Virus record (IMG/VR): IMGVR_UViG_3300042987_002157
Location: 1-27,964 of that record
Reading direction: 5' to 3' (one strand)
Length of the DNA: 27,964 nt
From: a virus
Under the pieces are notes generated by a model. It was not told where the DNA came from. It made no database searches and saw only the letters and a program-made list of their open reading frames with translations. Every line of letters starts with the position of its first letter. The first letter of the stretch is position 1. The position numbers and the translations under genes are program-made. Below are positions 1 to 6,371 of the stretch, piece after piece.

Positions 1-1
1 T

Positions 2-151
2 TTACAACTTGGAAGCGATGCAGCGTCCACAATTTCGCAAACCATCAAAGCCCACGACGGAAGCGGAACCGACAAGGCTGGGGCTGACTTGATCATTGCT
101 GGCGGGCAGGGCACGGGCGCTGGTGTAGGTGGAAATGTCATCTTGAAAACC
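2..151 (+). repeat. Fiber repeat unit, copy 1
   Basis: This 150-base in-frame unit encodes LQLGSDAA, then KAHDGSGTDKAGA, AGG and GGNVILKT. It matches copy 2 at 713-862 at most positions. It may itself be cut by the window edge. Confidence 0.8.
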
Positions 152-1312
152 GCCACGGCTGGTGCATCTGGAAGCAGCGCCAACAGCTACAGCAATCGCG
201 TTGTCATTGGCCAGAATGGTGGCGTGACAATCAATCCGTCGCTCACCAATGCGCTGACGATCAACTCGGGCGTGATTACCAGCAGTCTCCCGGCAATCGA
301 CATCTCGCAGACGTGGAGCAATAGCGGGGTGACGTTTACTGGGTTTAAGGTGAATGTGACTGATTCAAACAGCGCCAGTGGGAGTCTGTTGGCTGACTTG
401 CAGCTTGGCGGAAGCAATCGGTTTCGAATCGACAAGTGGGGGAGCGCAATTTTTCTGAACACCAACGGAATAAGGAGCGACGGCCCAAACTACGCGCACC
501 TGAAGCTGGGAAATGGGTTTAATGCCGGGTCCGGGTTTTTGTTTTCTGGCTACAACGCCCCCTCCTCTCCGTTCTTGAACATTTACATGGAGGGGTCTGG
601 CGAGTGGACGGCGCGGCTGATGGCTGGGGCTTCTTTTAGTTGGACGGACAACGCCAGCATCGCAACTGCTGGAACGCGCGATTTAATTTTGCAGCGCGAC
701 GCCGCCGCCGCCCTCCAACTCGGTGCCGACGCCGCCACTGCCACCGCTCAAACTCTGAAAGCCCATGATGGTTCTGGAACTGATAAAGACGGAGCCAGTC
801 TAACGTTGGCCGGTGGAAAGAACACGGGCGGCGGAACTGGTGGCGCATTGATTACTAAAACCTCACTTCCCGGCAGTGGAGCTAGTCAGGGAAACCTTGG
901 CACCAGACACTACGCTTACGCAGGCCACAAGGGACTTACCGATTCCGTTGCCGTGAATGTTTTCGAGGTTTCAGTGCCTACGAACAAATACGCAAGCATT
1001 GATTTGTTAATTTCTTTTAGAGCCAACGATGGATTTGGTGGATGGGCTGTTTATACCGTCAAAAAGAACTTCACCGCCTACAACGACGCCGGAACGATTA
1101 GCGTTGGCGAGAGTTCCGAGCAATCAAGTGCGGCAACTGATGGCGTCGGCACTGCGACTTACACAATCTCCGGTGTAGGAACTGGATCGAATACAGCAAG
1201 AATCCAGGTTACATTCACCTCCGACGGCTGGGCAGAAACGCCGACATCCATTTATGCTAGATGGCAGCTTTGGATTAATAGTGATGATATTGCAACCGTA
1301 ACTCCGCTTTAA
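2..1312 (+). CDS. Tail fiber / virion surface protein, 5' end missing
   Basis: The reading frame is open from base 2, so the true start lies before the window; the first ATG inside (89) falls within a repeated domain and is not the start. I see 436 residues. The protein is rich in Gly, Ala, Ser, Thr and Asn, with alternating hydrophobic residues that suggest beta structure, and it has no catalytic motif I recognise. Two copies of a 50-residue unit (AHDGSGTDK core, then AGG and GGxxxxKT) lie at 2-151 and 713-862; this kind of unit occurs in phage fiber and appendage proteins. The C-terminal 120 residues look like a separate beta-rich tip. Its base composition is clearly richer in G and C than the genes that follow, which suggests recent exchange. 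A role in host contact is inferred from repeat type, composition and position before other tail genes. Confidence 0.7.
   Translation, partial: LQLGSDAASTISQTIKAHDGSGTDKAGADLIIAGGQGTGAGVGGNVILKTATAGASGSSANSYSNRVVIGQNGGVTINPSLTNALTINSGVITSSLPAIDISQTWSNSGVTFTGFKVNVTDSNSASGSLLADLQLGGSNRFRIDKWGSAIFLNTNGIRSDGPNYAHLKLGNGFNAGSGFLFSGYNAPSSPFLNIYMEGSGEWTARLMAGASFSWTDNASIATAGTRDLILQRDAAAALQLGADAATATAQTLKAHDGSGTDKDGASLTLAGGKNTGGGTGGALITKTSLPGSGASQGNLGTRHYAYAGHKGLTDSVAVNVFEVSVPTNKYASIDLLISFRANDGFGGWAVYTVKKNFTAYNDAGTISVGESSEQSSAATDGVGTATYTISGVGTGSNTARIQVTFTSDGWAETPTSIYARWQLWINSDDIATVTPL
713..862 (+). repeat. Fiber repeat unit, copy 2
   Basis: This unit encodes LQLGADAA, then KAHDGSGTDKDGA, AGG and GGALITKT. 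It has the same length as copy 1 with no gaps. The conserved AHDGSGTDK core and the glycine run point to a structural beta module rather than an enzyme. Confidence 0.8.
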
Positions 1313-1326
1313 CAATAATAACATAT

Positions 1327-1728
1327 ATGAAAAAGTTAACTTTATTTGCACTTGTGGCCGCCACTTATCTTAACGCGTCAGCACAGTCTGTGACTATCAC
1401 AGTCGTCGCATCTAGTGATGGCGTCACTTCAACTACCAACGTGATTCAAGTTCCTCAGGTGCGAGTGAATGGTCTTATTCTTCTTTGGGAAAAAGATTGC
1501 GAAGCTAAGACTAATGCTGCTCCTCCGGTGCCCGCCCTTACGCTTGGTCAGTTCGTTGTGCAGGAAATTCGTGATCGCGGAGCCGAATACGCGAAAACTG
1601 GGGCCACGGCTGAGATGAAAGTCTGGGGCATTACTAATCCGCCTGCCAAGCTAGTTGATGTGTGGCCCACGCTTACGGCTCAGCAACGTACAAACGCCGT
1701 CAACTATCTTAAACAAATTGGCGAATGA
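1327..1728 (+). CDS. Secreted protein of unknown function
   Basis: This is a 133-residue protein with a clear signal peptide: MKK, a hydrophobic stretch at about residues 4-14, and a likely signal peptidase I site after SAQ near residue 20. Cleavage next to a Gln is common in exported Bacteroidota proteins. The mature part has a beta-like start (SVTITVVAS), a Pro/Ala-rich stretch near residue 65 and a helical C-terminus containing a QQRTNAVNYLKQ segment. I recognise no family. The start is the ATG after an A/T-rich leader without a Shine-Dalgarno sequence. Its stop overlaps the next start as ATGA, so the two genes are probably translated together. An envelope or lysis-related role is possible from the neighbours, but it is not shown. 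Confidence 0.7.
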   Translation: MKKLTLFALVAATYLNASAQSVTITVVASSDGVTSTTNVIQVPQVRVNGLILLWEKDCEAKTNAAPPVPALTLGQFVVQEIRDRGAEYAKTGATAEMKVWGITNPPAKLVDVWPTLTAQQRTNAVNYLKQIGE

Positions 1729-2183
1729 TCCCTCCTGACATTAAACAAGTCATTGCGAGACTTAAAGCTCGCGGACTTATTGGTTATAGAACACCAGAAT
1801 CCGTTCCACACATTACTAGCTTTCGTAAGACAGAACGAACTGAATGTAAGTGGTGCGGTAAAAATATTAGCGCTGTGTTTGGACATCATATTTGTATTAA
1901 CAAGCGAAAGAGTTTGCAAGCCTTAGTGCTGGCTGTTTTGTTGCCGTTATGTGCAATGGGACAGACTAAGACTAACTTATCTATTCTTATTCTTGATGCT
2001 CGCGTGACGTTCATCCAGCCTGCCGGCAAGGAAGCAAAAGTTTATACTCGTACGAATAGTAAGGCTTCATGGACTCTTTGGCAACAAGTGCCTAAGAATA
2101 CGTTACCATTTGACCAAGGTGTAATTTTGATGCTTCCACGGCCAGTATATACCACTACGCAGTGTCAGGTTATTTTTCAATAA
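1725..2183 (+). CDS. Zinc-knuckle plus membrane/signal segment protein
   Basis: This 152-residue protein has an unusual order. Residues 1-40 are basic. A CxxC...HHxC zinc-knuckle-like cluster follows (C41, C44, H54/H55, C57). Next come the residues NKRK and a hydrophobic run at about 64-76 ending in CAMGQ, which reads like a complete signal peptide buried in the middle. Residues 83-152 look like a small beta domain. It overlaps the previous gene by ATGA. It could be a type II membrane protein with a cytoplasmic metal site, or two genes fused. If there were a separate second start before the signal segment, it would have to be a rare codon such as ATT (Ile58) or a TTG inside the hydrophobic run. 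I recognise no family. Confidence 0.6.
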   Translation: MIPPDIKQVIARLKARGLIGYRTPESVPHITSFRKTERTECKWCGKNISAVFGHHICINKRKSLQALVLAVLLPLCAMGQTKTNLSILILDARVTFIQPAGKEAKVYTRTNSKASWTLWQQVPKNTLPFDQGVILMLPRPVYTTTQCQVIFQ

Positions 2184-2186
2184 TTT

Positions 2187-2355
2187 TCAGCGCGGGACAG
2201 AAAAATGGTGACGCAAGAATCCATGGTATGTTGCAGAGAGCAAAGCTAAGGAACACGCACTTGTTGCCAGGCCAAGAGGGAAAATAGGAACTGCAACGAC
2301 CCGGCGTTTGCCGGTGTTCGTGTAAACGTAATGCTCAACAATAGTCCCGCGCTGA
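2187..2355 (+). ncRNA. Structured RNA candidate, HEARO / IscB omega-RNA-like
   Basis: A perfect 12-base inverted repeat (TCAGCGCGGGAC at 2187-2198, its complement at 2344-2355) encloses about 145 bases with no good reading frame. Inside I see ATGG/CCAT (2205-2208 with 2221-2224), TTGC/GCAA (2231-2234 with 2240-2243), and CCGGC-GTTT-GCCGG (2301-2314). Two long-range pairings are possible: ACACG (2253-2257) with CGTGT (2319-2323), and the GTTT loop (2306-2309) with AAAC (2324-2327), which would be a pseudoknot. The size, the closing stem, the pseudoknotted 3' part and words such as AATCCATGGTA and CGTAATGCTCAA resemble what I remember of HEARO, the omega RNA of IscB nucleases. No IscB gene is in the window. 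That a structured RNA is present is fairly likely; the family name is a guess from memory. Confidence 0.5.
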
Positions 2356-2392
2356 TTTTAATTTAGACAGTGATAATTAACTTTTACAAGCC

Positions 2393-2620
2393 GTGGAAAA
2401 TTTTATCATTAAAATTGCTGAACAAGTTCCAAATCTAGGAATTCTTGGGGTTATCGTTTATCTTTTTCTTTTGCATATTACTCGTCGCGATGAAGTTATT
2501 CGAGACTTGCACAAAGAACATATTGATGAACGACAGAAAACTCGCGACGTTGTTCAAGAAAATACTGACAGTAATCGTGAGTTAATTCGAGTAATTAGCG
2601 AAGTAAGCAAAAAGAAATAA
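2393..2620 (+). CDS. Small one-helix membrane protein, holin-like
   Basis: This 75-residue protein starts at a GTG. It has one hydrophobic helix at about residues 14-29 (LGILGVIVYLFLLH), then a strongly charged tail of about 45 residues (RRDEVIRDLHKEH onward) likely to form a helix or coiled coil. This plan fits phage holins with a single membrane segment, and also some small membrane anchors. A small lipoprotein follows 73 bases downstream, which is consistent with a lysis cassette. No endolysin lies beside it, so the holin call rests on topology and position only. Confidence 0.5.
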   Translation: MENFIIKIAEQVPNLGILGVIVYLFLLHITRRDEVIRDLHKEHIDERQKTRDVVQENTDSNRELIRVISEVSKKK

Positions 2621-2693
2621 TCTTAACTCAGACGATTAACAGTTTATAAAGATGGCACGACAAATGCTTTAACATTATAGTTTGACGATTACA

Positions 2694-2972
2694 ATGAAAA
2701 AATTTATTCCTTTAATTTTTAGCAGCTTTATTTTTATTGGCTGCACTACTGTTACTATTAATCAAAAAGATGAAAGCCCGGAACGAACGGTCAGCACGGA
2801 TGTCAAGGCCACCGCGTGGTTCTCGTCCAGCCAGAACATCACGAAAATCAAGACCAGCCAGACCGACAAAACGCAATCTACTGGAACCGAAGGGATGACG
2901 CAGCATGGTGCTACGAATGTTGTTGAGACGCTTAAAGTTCTCAATGAGATTCTTAGTAAAGTTCGCCCATAA
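2694..2972 (+). CDS. Small lipoprotein, possible outer-membrane spanin
   Basis: This 92-residue protein begins MKK, followed by a hydrophobic signal at residues 4-16 and a lipobox ending FIGC, so C17 would be lipidated by signal peptidase II. The ATG at 2694 is preferred over the in-frame TTG at 2682 because MKK makes a normal signal N-terminus. The mature part is polar, rich in Thr, Ser, Gln and Lys, and ends in a short helix. Its size and its place next to a holin-like gene fit an o-spanin, which bridges the envelope during lysis of a Gram-negative host. The middle of the gene (about 2770-2910) is much richer in G and C than its ends. I found no partner inner-membrane spanin gene. Confidence 0.6.
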   Translation: MKKFIPLIFSSFIFIGCTTVTINQKDESPERTVSTDVKATAWFSSSQNITKIKTSQTDKTQSTGTEGMTQHGATNVVETLKVLNEILSKVRP

Positions 2973-2975
2973 TAT

Positions 2976-4220
2976 ATGAGTCGTGATTACTGGATGACAA
3001 GGCGCAAGACGCCTATCATCGATAAGTTAAAGCAGACGATTACCCTTAAGGCCGGGACGTGGGCTTGTGGGCGTGAACAGGGAGCACAGTACGTCACTAC
3101 TGGACAAAATCTATATGGCACTAGTATTTCCAGTAGCTTGTCTTCGCGTAAATGCACAATTGAATTTTGGTGGAAGTTTGAAACACTTCCATCGTATTAT
3201 ACTGAACGTGACATTTTATTCTTAGGCTCTGCAAGTTATGGTGATAGCGTTAAGTATGCAGTCAAAGTGCGTTATAATGCAACGACTAATCAATTCGTTA
3301 TTTATTTAGGTGACAATTTAAATCCGATTACGTCTGCATCTTTTAATACTGGCGTTTCAACCATCACTGGCCAATGGCATCATTATGCTGTGACCAGAAA
3401 TTATAGCGGTGGAACTACTACAGTTAAGTTTTATGTCGATGGTGTTTTAGTTTATACCGGAACTACTGCTGCATTTGATAGCACTAGTTTAGCCGGTGCG
3501 GGCCTTTATGTGGGTGATCAAACCGCAGCTGGTATTTATATTCAAGGTTGGCTTACAGATTTGCGCTTGTGGAGCACTGTTCGATCGGATGCCGATATTG
3601 CGCAAAACTATAAAAAGCAACTGAGTATTGATGGTTTGCCGACGTTTAACAAAACATTGTTAGATAGTTTTTTAATGTCTTATGTCGCAAATCCGACGAA
3701 TATTCCAAACTTTGGATTAGAGAATGAAACGCCTTATGTTTCATACTATTCGTCACCTATTGTACTAGTTCGCGAAAGTATCATTACTAGTTACGGTGGC
3801 TCTTTTGTCACTGCTGAGTGGTCAGTTACGCTACCAAACAAAGTTTCTTTACAGTGGCCAGCGACGCCTCCGGCGAACACTACAGGTGCTTTATACGTTC
3901 GTTGGATTGATAGTGATGGTGTGACGCAAAGACGTATTTTATGGACCTTATCTGGTGTAGATGTTGCGCCACCATCGCCTACCTATGTGGGCGAAAATCT
4001 GGGCTCTTCTTTTACGCTTGAATTTTGGAATGTTGATGGTGCAAACACTACTGTTTTACCGCAGGATTATGTTTTAGGTATTAGCTCTTGCACTAATCCA
4101 ACAACGTCCTATGATAAAACACAGCAATCTGCTGTTACTGTCACGGCAGATTCTACGTTAGCTAAAACTTATCCACTTACTCCATTTCCACTTGTTTTTA
4201 ATACACAACAAACTTACTAA
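2976..4220 (+). CDS. LamG / concanavalin-like lectin domain virion protein
   Basis: This 414-residue protein starts three bases after the previous stop. Residues about 37-217 form a laminin-G/concanavalin-type jelly-roll domain. The typical marks are TIEFWWKF near 61, QWHHYAVTRN at 133-142, VKFYVDGVLVYTG at 150-162, LYVGD at 177-181 and GWLTDLRLWS at 191-200, followed by SDADIAQNY. Such domains bind sugars or form trimeric appendages in many phages. Residues 220-414 are a second, beta-rich part that I do not recognise. It is probably a minor tail or fiber component that touches host surface glycans. The sugar-binding role is inferred from the fold; the position between lysis-type and tail genes supports a structural role. 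Confidence 0.7.
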   Translation: MSRDYWMTRRKTPIIDKLKQTITLKAGTWACGREQGAQYVTTGQNLYGTSISSSLSSRKCTIEFWWKFETLPSYYTERDILFLGSASYGDSVKYAVKVRYNATTNQFVIYLGDNLNPITSASFNTGVSTITGQWHHYAVTRNYSGGTTTVKFYVDGVLVYTGTTAAFDSTSLAGAGLYVGDQTAAGIYIQGWLTDLRLWSTVRSDADIAQNYKKQLSIDGLPTFNKTLLDSFLMSYVANPTNIPNFGLENETPYVSYYSSPIVLVRESIITSYGGSFVTAEWSVTLPNKVSLQWPATPPANTTGALYVRWIDSDGVTQRRILWTLSGVDVAPPSPTYVGENLGSSFTLEFWNVDGANTTVLPQDYVLGISSCTNPTTSYDKTQQSAVTVTADSTLAKTYPLTPFPLVFNTQQTY

Positions 4221-4223
4221 ACT

Positions 4224-5393
4224 ATGGCTGCACAATACGATTTTATCGCTGGATTAGACATTAGCTCTTTGTCGTCTGTTACGCAGGCGCAGCTAATGCA
4301 GATGATTAACCAAATTAGTCCGATCTCTAATATTGGTGGAGTGATTTTTCAGGCGGGGGGTTCTCTTGCTACTGAAATTACTCAGGGTACTTTAGGTTCT
4401 CCAGACGTTACAAATAATCCGCGTTTTGCGCGTTATATTTGGTTGAATACATATGACTCTTTAAACAGCGCGCCCACGCCTTATTATTATAATGATTATA
4501 ATAGTAAATGGACTTCAACTAGCGTAGCGCCTGGTAGTATTATTAATGATAGCATTAACTCTGCAGCGGCAATTGATGTTACTAAGTTAGCACCTTATAG
4601 TAGTGGTCGTTATATTTTACGCACTAATCAATCTCATTCTGCTGTTGAATGGTATGCTCCTGCAAGTATTTTTGCAAGTGGCGAATTACCTGTAGTTAAA
4701 TTAGAACCTAATGGTAGCGCTGCTTATCTTAAATCTGGCGCTAGCAGTGGACCTGCTACTTGGGTTACTGAAGCAACTGAACGTGCCGCAATTCAAGCCG
4801 CGATTTCAGATCTTGCTGTTACACAATTAATTGCTGGTACAAATGGTAATATTCTTTATACTACTGGAGGAAAACCAGCTTGGGCCGCTCCTTCTACTGT
4901 CTTTGTGTCAGGAAGTAATATTCCAGTAAACGCTTTATCTGGAAGTGGCGCAGTTCCAACTCAATTATTAGGATGGAATGGTTCAGCATGGGGAGCTACT
5001 ACACCATCATTACAAATTAATTCTAGTTTGGCAATTTCTACCGTTGGTATTGAATCAACCAATGATATTGGTGCCGCTGTTCATACTATTACACACGGTT
5101 TTACTGCCATTCCAAAAATGGTTCGCGTAGTTTTAAAGTGCTTACTTGATGAAGGAGGTTGGACTGGTGCTAATGGAGGTGAAAGTCCTGGTGATGAAGT
5201 CGATGTTAGCGGTTCATTTTTAAATACTGCTAGTGGTACAGAAATTCCAAATATAATGTTTGGTGCTGATAAAACTAATATTACTATTTTAATGCTACAA
5301 ACTGCAACCAAATATTTGCGACATAAATCTACTGCAGGTCAATTTACTCCAACAAATACTAAGTGGAAGCCTAAAGTTTACGCTTGGCTCTAA
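4224..5393 (+). CDS. Fiber-like structural protein
   Basis: This 389-residue protein lies three bases after the previous gene. It is rich in Ser, Thr, Ala, Asn and Gly and has no enzymatic motif. Residues about 100-280 contain loose repeats of a SAAAID / SGxxL / PAWAAPS type, common in phage fiber shafts. The last 100 residues (from about AVHTITHGF, through IPKMVRVVLKCL, to KVYAWL) resemble the terminal knob of other phage fibers, where a THGF or HGLG motif is followed by a PKxVRVVL strand. It is probably a receptor-binding or accessory fiber. This rests on composition and the C-terminal pattern, without a confirmed family. Confidence 0.6.
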   Translation: MAAQYDFIAGLDISSLSSVTQAQLMQMINQISPISNIGGVIFQAGGSLATEITQGTLGSPDVTNNPRFARYIWLNTYDSLNSAPTPYYYNDYNSKWTSTSVAPGSIINDSINSAAAIDVTKLAPYSSGRYILRTNQSHSAVEWYAPASIFASGELPVVKLEPNGSAAYLKSGASSGPATWVTEATERAAIQAAISDLAVTQLIAGTNGNILYTTGGKPAWAAPSTVFVSGSNIPVNALSGSGAVPTQLLGWNGSAWGATTPSLQINSSLAISTVGIESTNDIGAAVHTITHGFTAIPKMVRVVLKCLLDEGGWTGANGGESPGDEVDVSGSFLNTASGTEIPNIMFGADKTNITILMLQTATKYLRHKSTAGQFTPTNTKWKPKVYAWL

Positions 5394-5405
5394 TCTTGAA
5401 CGATT

Positions 5406-6371
5406 ATGCCTCTTCAAGATATTCTGTTAGATATCTCAAAAGATCTCGGTCAGCCTGCAAATCAGACTGAGATCGATATGCGTATCATTGATGTTAACAA
5501 TGCTGTGCATGAGATTCATACAGCATGTGATTTGCCTGAAAGTCTCAAAGAAGAAATCTTTGACATCAATCTTCCTTCGCAGCAAGTTGTTCTTCCAGCA
5601 CACATTGATAAGATCATTGGAATGCGGTATTGCGACACTCGCCTAGCTATTGATCGTGACAGCGCGGCGAATCGTTACAATTACCAAAACATGGGTGAAC
5701 ATGAGCTTTGGTACTTACAATGGCGTAGCCGTGGATGGAGTGCTCTGAGTCGCGACATTCAAAATCAGTCAGTTCTTACATTTCGATTTCCGACTGGTTT
5801 AAGTAATGGCACTGCATTCACTATCACTGTCACAGGACAGACTGATAAGTCGCGTAGAATTAGCGAAGTGTTGGAGTTTAGCGCAACAGATAACTCCAAA
5901 ACGACGGCCCAGAATTGGGTTAATGTTGAGTCCATTGTCAAATCTACTCTTACGCAATACGATATTATTGTGGAAGATCCTGACGAGAATGAAATGGCTG
6001 TGTTGCCAAATAGCGAATATCAATCGCTTTATCAAAACTATCAGCTGTACGACACTGATTCATTTGCAAATCCACAGAATCAGTCTGGCGTAGAAGTTTT
6101 ATATAAACATAAGTACTTTCCATTTAAAAATAATCAAGATACTTATTTCGGCACGAATCGCTACGACAAAGCTTTTTATTGGAAGTTTATGGAATTGCGG
6201 GCTAAGTCTGTAGAGACTGCACAAGCCTATCATGCGAAATGTCGGCAAGTTATTGTCGACGCGTTAAGTGATCACGAACGAACTGTTAAACGCAAAATTA
6301 ACTTCTCTCGCGTAACTTTCTGGGATTTACCCTATACTAAATACACCAATGCTTACAGCTCCCGGCAATAA
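5406..6371 (+). CDS. Putative head-tail adaptor / tail tubular protein A-like
   Basis: This 321-residue protein begins with a helical part (LQDILLDISKDLG, then IDMRIIDVNNAVHEIHT), followed by strands around VVLPAHIDKIIGMRY. It ends in a long helical segment (about residues 255-300) and a basic tail. The order helical start, beta middle, helical end, and the position directly before the nozzle-like gene, fit an adaptor of the T7 gp11 or P22 gp4 kind that joins portal and nozzle. At 321 residues it is longer than T7 gp11 (about 196). No signature motif proves this, so the call is mainly from context. Its last 23 bases overlap the next gene in another frame. Confidence 0.45.
   Translation: MPLQDILLDISKDLGQPANQTEIDMRIIDVNNAVHEIHTACDLPESLKEEIFDINLPSQQVVLPAHIDKIIGMRYCDTRLAIDRDSAANRYNYQNMGEHELWYLQWRSRGWSALSRDIQNQSVLTFRFPTGLSNGTAFTITVTGQTDKSRRISEVLEFSATDNSKTTAQNWVNVESIVKSTLTQYDIIVEDPDENEMAVLPNSEYQSLYQNYQLYDTDSFANPQNQSGVEVLYKHKYFPFKNNQDTYFGTNRYDKAFYWKFMELRAKSVETAQAYHAKCRQVIVDALSDHERTVKRKINFSRVTFWDLPYTKYTNAYSSRQ

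Noticed and set aside
2290-2350. Resemblance of GCAACGACC and AATAGTCCC to group I intron R and S elements
   Set aside because: The P7 pairing does not form well, no interrupted reading frame flanks it, and the 12-base closing stem fits another RNA architecture better.
2629-5407. Repeated GACGATTA-like words before some starts (2630, 2684, near 5400)
   Set aside because: There are only two or three loose copies at varied distance from the starts, consistent with chance in A/T-rich leaders.
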